A model generated the notes under the pieces. The model saw only the letters and a list, made by a program, of their open reading frames with translations, was not told the origin of the DNA and ran no database searches. Positions 25,301-35,370 of a stretch of 64,000 nucleotides of DNA are shown here, one piece after another. The position numbers were made by a program, and so were the translations under genes. The stretch comes from Sinotaia quadrata (Eukaryota > Mollusca > Gastropoda > Architaenioglossa > Viviparidae): contig CM054184.1 of NCBI GenBank assembly GCA_028829895.1, positions 24,693,201 through 24,757,200 on the forward strand, read 5' to 3'. Position 1 is the first letter of the stretch. Each line of letters starts with the position of its first letter.

Positions 25301-28300
25301 AGTTCCTTCTAAAATTTCTCCTTGACAGAATTGTGATTTCACTATAGAGTTTTTGTGCAAAGCCTTTTCAACGTTTGATTACTTAACTGATAGTCTCAAG
25401 TGATGATTCAATACAACTTGATGCTGACAGCACCAACACAAAATTTTTCACAGCAGCGGCGCAGTTGTACAATGCTAGCTTTGCCTTCACCCTGTCTCAC
25501 ATACACACAGCCTGCACAGTCTTGAAGCCAACACTTGTACTTCGACTAAATTGGGTAGACAGGCATCTGATTCCGAAATTCAATAACGCAGTGTGAGAAA
25601 CTGCTGACTACAATTTAAAGTATTCAAGTGTCAATGGCTATCAATTTTCTCTGAGCACATTGACACTATACTGAAAGGAAAGATGTGAATTAATGATACA
25701 TAAATATCTACAAAATATTCTATTATTGTTACACAAAGCTTACTAGTTAACAATGATGGTCATTGTGTTTGCCAGCATGTTTATATTAATGCTCTACACA
25801 AAAATAATGAATTGGGATTTAAAAAATTAATAAAATATTATAATTCATTGTCATATTCAGACCACCATCTCCTGTATAAATAAATTTTGAAATAAACAAA
25901 AACTACTTGCATTACTGCATGCATTCCCCTTTGCAATATTTATATATAATTTTTTTTCTGAATGTTAGTTTTATGGAAAGTTACCTTATCAAAGGATAAA
26001 ATCTTTTCTTTCTGTGTTAGACCAGAAATGCAGAGTTATTAGGGCTAAGTGCCTGGTTTACAGATTTCGGGATTGGTGCCTTGATTATCCAATTATTTAT
26101 AAACCCCAGTAATTCTACAGTCCCACAATTCAGACATCATAAACTGGGTATCTCTGATAAAAGTTTAACAAACAAACAAAAAATACAATTGGAGAACATG
26201 TGCAGATATATGAACAATGGTTGAGTTAGAAAAGCTTTTTTATTTTAGGGCAAATTTTTTTAATTGTCTTTGTTTTGTTTTTTGTTAGTTGGCACCTGAA
26301 TTTGTGGCCTGACCTATATTATCAAAAATTTGTAAACCCTTGTGTGTGTGCGCGCACGTGTATATGTGATGACTGTAAAAAATAATATAAATGAAATCTT
26401 AATAAAGTCTCAGTCTTGTAAAACTAAAAGCTCTGAGCATTCTGCAGTAATTACTCATAATCTACAAAACAAGGTCTTTATACATTTTACTTAGACATAA
26501 AGAAAGCCAGAACATGTATCAAAACAAATGTATTTACAAGAAAAATTTGGGTCAAAAGCTGTTGTATCTCAATAGGGATTTATGTCTTGCTTTTAAAAGT
26601 GATGGGGAAAGTGCAAGTAGAAAGAAGAGTATTTATGATGTTTATCGTTGTGGGTAGTGTATTAACTGACATTCCATAGCAGTGACATTTGAATAAGGCA
26701 AGTTCAAAAAGCATTTTGAAACACACACTAACCATGTTGTTTTGTTTGTTTTTTTACTCACAAAATGATTTACAATGCTCTACTTTTTAAAATCTGTTTC
26801 CTCTTTCTGAAGGAATCCAGTTAAAATTATATATCATTAGGAAACTCTGGTTCTTCTGTTTAGATTTCTGATTAAATGAAAATAATTGTCCACTGAAAAT
26901 AAAGAAATAAAGTGAAGAATGTAAACAATGCTTTATGCTGATTGATTAAACTAGTCAGATGACATCAGACACCAACTATTTTTCAGTGGATACCAATGCT
27001 AACTAGGAATCTCACCATTAATTTAGAAATAACAAATGCAGACAAAATAGTCCACAATTCTACAGGTTTTTCATTCTTTTTTGGCGTTATTTTTATGTTG
27101 TAAATTTGATCATTTGTATTGGGTGTATTTGCAGTATTTTCAAAGTGCATCGGGTTCCTCTATTTTTAAATCTAAAAAATAAATAAGTTTTAAAAACTTC
27201 ACTAAAACTTGGGAATCTATTCATTTGTGTTATATTGTTTGTGCCAATACATGGTGTTGTATGAGTGTAAATATAAGGAAAATTAGCTTGTGACTGCTAT
27301 TTTTTCTTTCTTGTCACTAAGCATAAATTACATCTTATTTTTTTCCAGAGCGCGGATAAAGGATGCTTGTGATCTCATGCGACAGTTGGTGCCTGGCATG
27401 TCTGAAAAGACAGACAAGGCAACTGTCTTTGAGTTTTCTGCCAGATACATCCATTTTTTGAAAAACTTTGTTGGAGGGCACCATGATAAGGCACTGCTAA
27501 AATTAATTTAGTCTATTCTAATAATTATATTTTTGTGTTATGTCATGAAAAATATATTTGTGCTACATCAAAATGTGAGGGTTCCTTTACAAAAGAAGTG
27601 TGTGTAAGCATTAATTATCAGCCCCTTTATTTCAGTGTTAGTACAAATTGTATGTTTCTTAACAGTGAAAATGCATTATTAGACTAAAAATAGATGGTGT
27701 AAAATTATAAAATATTTCATCACCCTTTAAAACTAGTGTCTTATAAGTTTATTATTTGATAATTTGCAAATTATTTTGCCAAATAAAATTTAAAAATTGA
27801 GTAAACCAAAATTTTAGTAGTATTATCTTACCATCCTATCTTCATTTAACATATTGTTTGACAATTTAAAAATATTGTTCCATATAAAATTGATTGGTCC
27901 TAAACATTACATTTATCTGTGAGGTATATCTTGTCATGTTGGGGTCTCAAAGTTAGATCACCATGAGGGCTGCAAAAAAGAAATAAATATCAAATATCTT
28001 TAAAAAAAATAAACAAACCAAGTACGTTAAGTATGATATCCCGAGGTGAAGCCAATCTCAGTGATATTTGCAAATGTTTTTCAGTAAGTTTTGACCTTAA
28101 AATTAATTTATTAATCTTCATGTACTTTCAAACTGTGCCATTATCTCTGCAAGAAAGAAATTTGTAGAATTCTGGGATTCCAACATTCAATTACTATTGC
28201 TTCAAAGTGGTATCATTCTGAAGCTTCACTAACTCAGGTTTTCCTCAGCAAATGGTGTGGAGAAAAGTTGGACTATGGTGCAAGAGTTTGAATTCTTTAA

Positions 28301-30440
28301 ATTGCACCAGACTGTATGTTACAAATGATATCTGTATATTGCTTCAGGGATTTGGGTTCAACATTTCTTAATGAAATTAGATTTGAGAAATAACCAAATT
28401 GCCATCTGTCAGTAAGTAAAGTAAGTTTGATCTTGAATGACTTAGCACTGTCAAGGTGTATTATGTTGTAGTGGCAACATAGGCTGTACTCCTTTGGAAC
28501 TGTAATTGCTTGATGACAGAAAAGGCAGCAAATTTTACTGCTTATCTCTTTGAAAAATGATAAATTCTCCCACTTCTCTTGAAAAACTGTTTTTGTTCTT
28601 TTCTGAAGTAATTTTTGAGGGCTTGACATTCATTTAGTAAAAACAGTGTGTGTTTTCTGCTAATGTGCTGGATACCATGGCAGAAGTGAGAATTGGGGGG
28701 GGGGGGACTGGGAAGAGAAATGGGGAGAAAGAGGGATAATTCTCAGTGACTGTTTATTTAGTCAGAGAGCTTCTTTGCAATTAAGTGATGCTATTAAGGT
28801 CAGAAGGTTAACTGCTCTGATTTAAAGACAATATAGTAATCAGGTAAAGGTGGGACCACCTTTATTTTTCATCATAATAAATCTAATTCAAAACAAATTA
28901 ATTTCCCACACACTGATCATGTGCAGTGATAATCAGGATGGAAGTGTGACATTTCCATTACAATCTAAAGAAAGATAAAAGAAATTAAATCTCTACATTA
29001 GTTAATTTCCTTTAAAGTAAGCTGTATCATCAGAATGATGAGAATGAATTACTTTCCTTCTGACAAGATCAGTGATGTCATCAGAAAGATGAGCCGCAAG
29101 TGAACAGTAAAAAATATTATGCATTATAATTCTTAGCAAATTCTAAGTGTTTTTGCAAAATATCTTGATACCTGTTTGAGACCTCAGTAACCAAGATGAC
29201 CCTGAATGCAGCATCATTTAAAATGAAAGTTCGGCAATTTGGAGGAGTATTTCAACTTTACCATTTTCATTAATTTAAAAAAAAAAGGATGTGACTATTT
29301 ACTGTTGATAGACAGATGGATATAACAAGAAAAATCGCTATAATGTAAAAAGATTTGACAGGACAGTGGATACCTTAGTTTCTTACCTCTGCTATTGATT
29401 TTTGTTAAACTTTGTCTTGTTGTATGATAGTATTTTGATGATTGATAATATAATTATTTTGATCAAAACAATGAAATTTGTAGTCTAGAAATGCAAATGA
29501 TTCTTATAAATGTTTGATGAACAATTACAATTATTTTAAAAAGTAAATAATAGCAAATCAATGTAAGTGCACAGTATAAATAATCAATTGACTGTTTGGC
29601 CAGGTGATAGAACAATGAACTAACTCTAACTGCTTTGTGTGGAATGTAAATATTTTTTTGAAAGCATATTATTTTCAAGTAAATAATGTAATTGAAAAAT
29701 AATGCTTGGGGGAATGAATATCTATGATGTAACTAGTCTATTTAAAACATGCCAAAAGATCAAATTGTGTCATTTCTTTGAAAGACAATTCAAACATTAT
29801 TTGCTAACAGTTTAAATATATTTATAATTAAGTAATGACATTTTAGTCATTTACTTTTGTATTATAATAACTGCAATTTTATCAACAGTATGTGTAAATC
29901 TACCAGAAATGTACAAGAAAACATTTACAACTAAATTTAAAACTTTCAAAAATGTTAAATACTAAAGAGACATTTTCTCAAGTAAAATATAATAGAAATA
30001 AATATTATTTATGAATAAATGCAGAAAAAAAATTACAAAATTATCTTTCTATTGCAATTTTAACTTAAGATTGTGCATGCATATTTTACAACTTTTGCAA
30101 ATGATTTTAAAACATTTAAATGCAACAATAACAAAAATCATAAATAAAATCAATGGGAATGTGATGTTATTGTTCACAGAAGCAGACCAGTTAGACAAAT
30201 GTAGACATGAATTTTTTCACTTACTATATATTCTTTTATTTATCTCTCATATCTATGACCATGATTTCCTCTTCACAAGGCCAACTTTTCTGAACCAAAG
30301 TCAGATAACTGTATTGCGTTAATCATATAAAACCTAAGTTCAACCTCATTATAACATTTTTTTTACTTTTGTGTATTAATATATATTATTTGTTTGCTTC
30401 TGTGTTGCAGGATTTTTTAATAAAGTACAGTCCATATTAG
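10364..30440 (+). CDS. TCFL5: bHLH transcription factor, TCFL5-like (whole spliced gene)
   Basis: Nine coding exons join with every codon split matching: 10364-10369, 13722-14320, 14985-15049, 15922-15944, 18177-18204, 21051-21580, 24626-24831, 27349-27490 and 30411-30440. Together they make 1,629 bases, or 542 residues plus stop. Residues 1-470 are low-complexity, rich in Ser, Thr, Pro and Gln, and look like a transactivation region. The basic region (NHNMKERRRRARIKDAC, about 475-491) and helix-loop-helix (to about 530) sit at the C-terminus, as in vertebrate TCFL5, whose loop also has an E/K-TDKAT motif. TCFL5 acts in the nucleus in germ cells of vertebrates; expression here is unknown. A SOHLH-type factor is the main alternative. 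The gene assignment is moderate; the bHLH call is strong. Confidence 0.72.
10370..13721 (+). other. Intron 1 of the TCFL5-like gene
   Basis: Very AT-rich DNA of 3.35 kb between a GTAAGT donor and a strong acceptor (TTTTTTTTCATTCTTCAG). I see short homopolymers and a small CTTCAG/CTGAAG inverted repeat near 12,040, but no coding segment or recognisable transposon. Confidence 0.6.
13722..14320 (+). CDS. TCFL5: TCFL5-like exon 2
   Basis: The largest coding exon, 599 bases, starts at an ATG immediately after the acceptor and is open throughout. It begins MPRTRKKIDPLVGESSF, then becomes Ser/Pro/His-rich with many SP dipeptides, and ends in an acidic stretch (YELEVDEEGK). It ends with two bases of a codon at a GTAAGA donor, phase 2. 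The basic RTRKK start could act as a nuclear localisation signal. Confidence 0.85.
14985..15049 (+). CDS. TCFL5: TCFL5-like exon 3
   Basis: Sixty-five bases between TTTATTTTTATTAG and a GTACAA donor. With the two carried-over bases it reads GISKTSSPELGDNQSDNS then NHKK, polar and in keeping with neighbouring exons. It is open only in the frame set by exon 2 and leaves one base for exon 4. Confidence 0.65.
15922..15944 (+). CDS. TCFL5: TCFL5-like micro-exon 4 (23 bases)
   Basis: The acceptor TTGCTATTTTTCCAG and a GTAATC donor enclose 23 bases reading EANSLTFK with the carried base. Phase 1 in and phase 0 out fit both neighbours, and dropping it would put exon 5 in the wrong frame. Very short exons cannot be proved without transcripts. 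Confidence 0.5.
16355..17150 (+). pseudogene. piggyBac-like element, 5' fragment
   Basis: It begins TTAACCCATTCCCTG (16355), the TTAA-plus-CCC start expected of a piggyBac end. It shares long blocks, in opposite orientation, with the transposase fossil at 56.6-58.0 kb: the CACATCTGTTTTCAAAAG block, the GCCAATCAGAACTT block and the segment encoding an acidic S/D/E/N N-terminus (DSENE-S-DIVFNQDSNS). Downstream the frame is broken by stops and the catalytic region is missing. It lies in intron 4 of the TCFL5-like gene. Confidence 0.6.
17296..17750. mobile_element. hAT-like MITE
   Basis: The left end CAGTTTTCCTTAACCAGGGG and the reverse complement of the right end (AGTACTTCTTAATCTTTTTG) are imperfect inverted repeats. 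They resemble the CAGTGGTTCTTAACC-type termini of Charlie-group hAT MITEs. The interior is AT-rich and non-coding. I do not see a clean eight-base target duplication. Confidence 0.45.
18177..18204 (+). CDS. TCFL5: TCFL5-like micro-exon 5 (28 bases)
   Basis: Acceptor TTAATTTCATGTGCAG, then 28 bases reading DEKTSQLWT plus one base, then a GTACCA donor. Phase 0 in and phase 1 out match exon 4 and the acceptor at 21051. The longer open frame that starts at the ATG at 18178 is in a different frame and is not used in this model. Confidence 0.5.
19577..20653 (+). mobile_element. Non-autonomous piggyBac-like transposon with TTAA target sites
   Basis: The left end TTAACTCTTAACGTCTCA (19577-19594) and right end TGAGACGTTAAGAGTTAA (20636-20653) are perfect 18-base inverted repeats whose outer four bases are TTAA, the duplicated target of piggyBac transposases. 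The 1.07-kb body encodes only an acidic N-terminal fragment. It lies in intron 5 of the TCFL5-like gene. Confidence 0.75.
19844..20008 (+). pseudogene. Transposase N-terminal remnant in the 19.6-kb piggyBac-like element
   Basis: Fifty-four codons and a stop, beginning MALAFPFVKDFDTES, then acidic and Ser-rich (CEDNQSDISFSNSEHFSS). A shift just before the stop leads into ETEPEIVVNQDAPWSSE. Acidic Ser/Asp/Glu N-termini are usual for piggyBac transposases. No DDD catalytic domain is present, so it cannot mobilise itself. Confidence 0.5.
21051..21580 (+). CDS. TCFL5: TCFL5-like exon 6
   Basis: A 530-base exon, rich in Ser, Thr and Gln (for example SQQQHVQLLQMSAFQCQQQQ), typical of a transcription activation domain. 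It includes FLQQYTATAGIDMQ and RYLYAAHPRTGQLVVVSSLG. It ends at a GTTAGT donor in phase 0. Two acceptors, at 21033 and 21050, are 17 bases apart. Only the second fits the incoming phase. Confidence 0.8.
23176..23199. repeat. (AT)n microsatellite
   Basis: About twelve AT units, in intron 6 of the TCFL5-like gene. Confidence 0.95.
23276..23990 (+). repeat. Dispersed non-coding repeat, copy 1
   Basis: Shares ordered blocks with 54.06-54.95 kb, such as TAAGAAGATCAATAAATTTA, CCAACATAAGGTTATCAATA and ACATCAATAT...CCATGAACC. It also shares the later CTTATCAGAGA...AAATGGAGTTAT block with 46.77 kb. No coding capacity is evident. Copies are all in the same orientation. Confidence 0.65.
24626..24831 (+). 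CDS. TCFL5: TCFL5-like exon 7 (ends in the basic region)
   Basis: This 206-base exon starts after ACCAAG, the first AG downstream of a CTAAC branch-like site and a long T tract. It contains QELLALASPVCTRQS and a Pro/Ser linker, then VRENHNMKERRRR, the DNA-contacting basic region with the conserved E-R-x-R pattern. It ends after two bases of an Arg codon at GTAATC. An intron inside the basic region is common in bHLH genes. Confidence 0.85.
27349..27490 (+). CDS. TCFL5: TCFL5-like exon 8 (helix-loop-helix)
   Basis: After the acceptor TTTTTTTCCAG, the exon completes the split Arg and reads ARIKDACDLMRQLVPGM (helix 1), SEKTDKATVFEFSARYIH (loop and helix 2), then FLKNFVGGHHDK. The TDKAT motif is shared with TCFL5. 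No GT donor of normal quality follows. The model uses AAG then GCACTG, a GC-AG intron. If that intron is not removed, translation continues six residues (ALLKLI) to a stop at 27,509-27,511. Confidence 0.88.
28297..28629 (-). pseudogene. hAT transposase N-terminal zinc-finger fragment (GTF2IRD2/ZBED-like)
   Basis: An open minus-strand frame of 110 codons begins MSSPQKLLQKRTKTVFQEKW, then FF-E-x8-C-C-L-F-C-H-Q, a Tyr-Ser-Leu segment and a His-x4-His pair. This matches the first zinc finger of Charlie-type hAT transposases, the source of the 3' part of GTF2IRD2 and related genes (FQEKW, then C-x2-C, then H-x4-H). The frame ends at 28297 and the homology then decays. It lies in the last intron of the TCFL5-like gene. 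Confidence 0.6.
28695..28706. repeat. Poly-G run
   Basis: Twelve consecutive G bases in otherwise AT-rich DNA. Confidence 0.95.
30411..30440 (+). CDS. TCFL5: TCFL5-like exon 9 (last nine codons and stop)
   Basis: A strong acceptor (TTTGCTTCTGTGTTGCAG) is followed in phase 0 by DFLIKYSPY and TAG. It joins FVGGHHDK in frame. The short, ordered-looking tail and excellent acceptor argue it is coding, but the required GC donor leaves doubt. Confidence 0.5.
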   Translation, partial: DFLIKYSPY

Positions 30441-33150
30441 ATGTCTGTGACACAGAAGCCATACAAATGAACTTTTCAATAATGGGGAAAAAAAGAACTG
30501 TCAAGAGCAAACAATGAAATTAGATATATTTAACACTTGCTATTTTTAATGTTACCATTTTATAATTGTAAAACCAGTTAGATATTTTTATTTTATTAAC
30601 AAAAAGTATATTTTCTTTTCAAAATGTAACTACTTAGGTGAAATGCAGGAAATGTAAATTATCAGAACTGCCCTTTCATTTTCTGCTAGTTTTGAAGAAT
30701 ATTCCTGTAGCCATTTGTCTGATTTTTATTAGAATCTGATGTAATATTCAAGTGGAATAAAAAGTTTGTGGTTTGCAGTCAGATGGATGTCATTTACTTT
30801 GATAATTGTTATTCATATTTCATTTTGGAAATAAGCTAAATTACTTGATGTTTATCATGTCTTATTCTGTAATCAAGATTTGCCAAAAAAGTAATTTTAT
30901 AGTATTTTTCTGGTACAGCTTTAGGTAATGAAATTAAAAAAAAAATTTAATTCACAAAGAAAATATCTCATAAGGAACAACTATAAGATTTGAATAAACT
31001 ATTTCACATATAAATATATACAAATTAACTAATAAATGAAAGATTTATTTGTTTAGGTTTTTAAAAAACTTCTATAATCTATATAAAAGTTAATCTTATG
31101 ATTAAAAGTGCTTATTATATTTCTTTAGACTGTGTTAGTATCAATAGGTATCTCTTAGTCTTACTACATTAATCTTTTCACTTGAGATAGGTATTTGGAT
31201 GTATAGGGATGTGGGTTTGCCAAAAATGAAAACATGAGTATATGTACTATAGTCAGTTGATTAAAGTGTATTTACCTCCATATGCAAATGGCTGTATTCA
31301 AGATCATAGCAAGAGGTAAGTGTTATTGTTTTAACAATAAAAACTTTTCTTCAATCTATGCATAGCATAGATAGCTTCCTTTGTCTATAATCATGAGGAT
31401 ATACTATTTGAATATGATATACTGAAAATGGTTGAGAGAATAACACAATTTGTACACAAAATTTCAGCCTTTTAATTTGAACAACAAAAAAAAAGTAGAT
31501 GTTGGTCACCAAAGCAGACATCAGAGGTAAGGGATGGAAAGCATATTTTGCAAGTTATTTCAATCTCAGCTTGGGGTAAAAGTTTTTGTTTTTGCAAAAT
31601 TTGAATATAAAAGCAGGATTGATATATAAATATCACCAATATCAGTCTGACATATTTGCTCAGTTCATTTATAATTTATTAAAAGCTTTTTTTCATCCTG
31701 TTAATTTATTTCTAGGTAATTAGAAATAATTAGATGTATTTTGAGAAAGAAAACTTTAACCCTAATCAACAAGATGTATGTGCTCCCTAAATAGCCATAT
31801 ATTATTTTAACTAATTACACTAAAAAAAAAAAAATAAATGAAGTAAATTCATATGCAAATAAATTTTATATAATATACAACAATTTACACAGTAAAATTA
31901 TTATGCACAGCCTGTTCCCAAAATAACCAATCATTATTTGAACTAATTAAACTTACAAAAAAATAGATAAAATTTCATTTGCAAATAAACTTCACAAAAT
32001 ACACAAACATTATCAATAATTTATACAGTAAAATTATTCATGCATGATCTGTTTTATTCAAAAAATTTGTTTATGGTATGGTTAAGTCATGCTAAAAAAA
32101 AAGAAAAATTTTTTTCTTCTTTCCTATTTGTTTTATAAAGTTCACAAATGTAAAGGATGAATAAATTTTTGTAAAATATATCTGTCACAAATTTTATAAA
32201 TAAATAAAAATACTTGCAAATGTTTTGCCTGAATGGTACAGCAGCAAGCAAAAAATTGTTTTTAAGTAATTGTCATTCAAGTCTGAATGAATATCGTGCT
32301 GCAAAAGCCTTGATATTTATAATTTGTTGTAATAAACTAATATTTAATGAGATTTTGTACAATTCTGGTAATTAAACAGATATTAATCTGTTTATTCAAA
32401 TGCGACCTTGGGTGGTCATCACATTTTATATTTGAAAAAACAGGAAATAACATCAGTGGTACATTTTTATCAGTTAGTGCTTTTGTGTTCATTGCCACCA
32501 TATTACAACAGAAATTGATTACTGATAGAAATGCCTTTTTATCATTAAATTTGTACCTTGATTTACAGATCATCACATGAAAATAGATATTTTAGATTAT
32601 AAAGTTAATGTTTTGTCAATTAGAGTAAGTTTACTGGTTCCATTCAGTGTGAAGTAAGTGAATCAATCATTGCATTAAATCCACAAATTTGTTATAAAGA
32701 TTATGGACAGATTTGTGTCCTTCTCTTTGATGCGACTCACAAGTTTAATTTGGCGTCTTGTAAATACAGAAGTGTTAAATATTGCCTAATGTAATTTATT
32801 TACTGTAAATGTAAAGTTGTAAAAGTTCATCTGTATTTATGTAAAGAATTTTATGATCCAAATGTACACTTTTATGTTATTATAAGGCCTGTGCAATTGT
32901 TAAATGCTATGATTCAGTAATGTTTTCTTATTTCAACTGTAAACAAGACATACTTCAAAAGAAACCTCAGATAAATGAAATTTTAACCTTAGAATTTGAA
33001 GACTGCAGTACAGATTTATTGCATATTTATGTAGGCATTAATTTACTGGTAATATTGTCTAATTTTGTCATGGATTGTTGAGGTGTTATTGTCTACCTTT
33101 CTTGCTTATAATAAATTATATGTGTTGAATTTTTTGTGTGCTTGTGCTGG
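30441..33150 (+). other. Probable 3'UTR of the TCFL5-like gene and its downstream region
   Basis: Two polyadenylation-like sites follow the stop. AATAAA at 30756-30761 is followed by GTTTGTGGTTTG. AATAAA at 33110-33115 is followed by a GT-rich stretch (TTTTTTGTGTGCTTGTGCTG) and is the stronger of the two. Use of the second would give a 2.7-kb 3'UTR. No conserved reading frame is seen in between. Confidence 0.45.
31795..32055. repeat. Imperfect tandem duplication, about 125-bp unit
   Basis: Two diverged copies (about 31795-31918 and 31921-32055) share ACTAATTA, TTCATATGCAAATAAA / TTCATTTGCAAATAAA, and TTTACACAGTAAAATTATT / TTTATACAGTAAAATTATT, each followed by a TGCA-C/T-x-CTGTT end. It lies within the possible 3'UTR. 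Confidence 0.7.
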
Positions 33151-34290
33151 CTTGTAAGTAGAGGGATCACTATACTTTTTGTTAAATTCTTACAATATTG
33201 TATATAATGTTTAAAGTATGTTATTTTATTTTTCAATTTAATGTAATTTTAGTTAAACATTTTTTTAATATTATTAACAAGAAAAATGCCTACAATGGTA
33301 TCTGAATTATGTTTTAAGTTAATATGTTGGCTAATAACTATTTGAATATTATAACAATATACGGTGCAAATCAGACAATCGTGTGCATGCACTTGCACTA
33401 TGGAGAGTTCAAATGATATCTCAGGAATTCACTTTTGCCAGGTTTCATTTAAATAATTAAAAACTATATAAATGAGAAAATAGAATAGGTGAGGAATTAC
33501 AAAATTAAGCTATAAGAAAGTGGCACAAATTAATTTGCTAGCAATGTAGTTAGTGCATCTCTGTAATTCAACACAACAATATCCTTTAGAACAAGACATG
33601 CATTGTGACAAATTTTAAAATATATTTGCACTGGTATAACACAATTCTTGGGGTCCCCAAAATTCAACCGCTTTGTAGATGAGGTCGTGTTATAATGAGG
33701 AATTCTTTCTGAATTGTATGAACGTCACATGGCAGCTACTGTTTGTCAACTTGCGGTTCACCCTACTTCACCACATGTACTTTAAGCTATGTAATTTAAG
33801 CATATATAAACAGCACTGTTGGACTAAATTAGAAAATCACATATATAAAGATTTTTAGCATTAATAAAACATGCAGTCTCTTGCATGAGGACACGAAAGT
33901 TTACTTTCTCATTTGTTGAAAAATGATGTGATAAATCTTCGCTTCTTCTCTTTAGCTAAAAAGTCGATTATGGACTGCAAATGAAATTTATTTTGGTGAT
34001 CTATCTCCTGGATTTCTAGCCAACTCAACACAAAAATGTCTGTTAACTCTATTTAGACAGTGGTAGGATATGTTGTTCAGCTGTGTTTACAAAGTGGCAA
34101 GTACATGTACAATGTACTGAACACTTATACTGTATAAGTTTAGGCACAGTCAGCAGAACATTTCCAAATTGAGCCAGATGATTTGATACAGTGCTGTTAA
34201 CTCTACACTTGTGATTTGAAGAGGCTGGACAGTAAAAACACAACATGGGGTCCACAGGATGTCCATGATATATCAAGGCACCAGTTTTTG

Positions 34291-34332
34291 TATGTGTGTG
34301 TGTGTGTGTATATATATATATAGAGAGAGAGG
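34291..34332. repeat. Compound microsatellite (TG)n(TA)n(GA)n
   Basis: Runs of TG, then TA, then GA dinucleotides in direct succession. Confidence 0.95.
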
Positions 34333-34528
34333 AATGTGTATTTATATATATATTTTTTAATAGTATAATTTTTACAAAATGAAATTGAAAAAATTAGCTA
34401 TTTTTGCAAATGGAACAATAGAAAAAATATTTATTTTTAAAAGACCGATTAATAATTTGTTTAATCACGCTGTAAAGATATGTTATTTAAGATATGTCCA
34501 TAACATAATTTTATAATTTATGAAAATA

Positions 34529-34587
34529 GCACTGGATTGCGGGGTTTCCTCATCTTCCATTCCTTTGGAAACCCTGCAATCCAGTGC
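34529..34587. ncRNA. Near-perfect hairpin, possible microRNA precursor or small foldback
   Basis: GCACTGGATTGCGGGGTTTC on the left pairs with GAAACCCTGCAATCCAGTGC on the right. With the adjoining C-G pair this is a 21-base-pair stem with one G-T wobble and a loop of about 17 bases. Beyond a four-base bulge, six more A/T pairs (AAAATA with TATTTT) extend the stem. The size and near-perfect pairing fit a pre-microRNA, but I do not recognise the arm sequences as a known family. It could also be a recent foldback element. Confidence 0.4.
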
Positions 34588-34590
34588 ACT

Positions 34591-34842
34591 GTATTTTAAA
34601 TACAAGTTGGAAAATTTTCACCCTAAAGAAATAATATAAAAACTGTAATGTATCTGTTTAAAAATAAATGGAGAGTTATATACATTATAATTATTTTAAG
34701 AATTAACAGTAATTAGATGTTAGCATATTTTAAAAAATTGTAAATTGATTACATGTACCAGTGACTTTATTATTTTGCCTTAAAAAAAAAAAAAGGTGCT
34801 GCGCATGATTGGAATGATGAGTTTGGTTGATATGAATCCTCA
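34591..34842. repeat. Direct duplication, copy 1 (252 bp)
   Basis: Begins GTATTTTAAATACAAG and ends GATATGAATCCTCA. It is nearly identical to 35137-35370 and starts four bases after the hairpin at 34529-34587. Confidence 0.9.
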
Positions 34843-35136
34843 TGGAAAATCATTTCACTTTAAAGTTGAAAATGTAATAGGTTAAGCAATAGCTATACAA
34901 ATTCTGAAAGAATACAGACATAGTGAAACTGCATTTGAATCAGTAATGTGTGCAATCATAAACAAGACAGAATAGGCTTTCTAATGTACACAGTTAATTA
35001 CCTCATTAAATTTATTTTAACTTTGTAATATTTTATTTACATTTAAGTTTCAATAAATAATAGAATTTAACATTTTACCCACAAATTATCTTTACTGGTT
35101 TCAATTAATGAAATTATAAAAGCATTTATTGCTAAT

Positions 35137-35370
35137 GTATTTTAAATACAAGTTGGAAAATTTTCACCCTAAAGAAATAATATAAAAACTGTAATGTAAA
35201 TGGAGAGTTATACATTATAATTATTTTAAGAATTAACAGTAATTAGATGTTAGCATATTTTAAAAAATTGTAAATTGATTACATGTACCAGTGACTTTTA
35301 TTATCTTGCCTTAAAAAAAAAAGGTGCTGTGCATGACTGGAACGATGAGTTTGGTTGATATGAATCCTCA
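35137..35370. repeat. Direct duplication, copy 2 (234 bp)
   Basis: Same start and end as the copy at 34591, with a short internal deletion in the TAATGTA...AAATGGAGAG region, a shorter A run and a few substitutions. The hairpin is not included in this copy. Confidence 0.9.
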
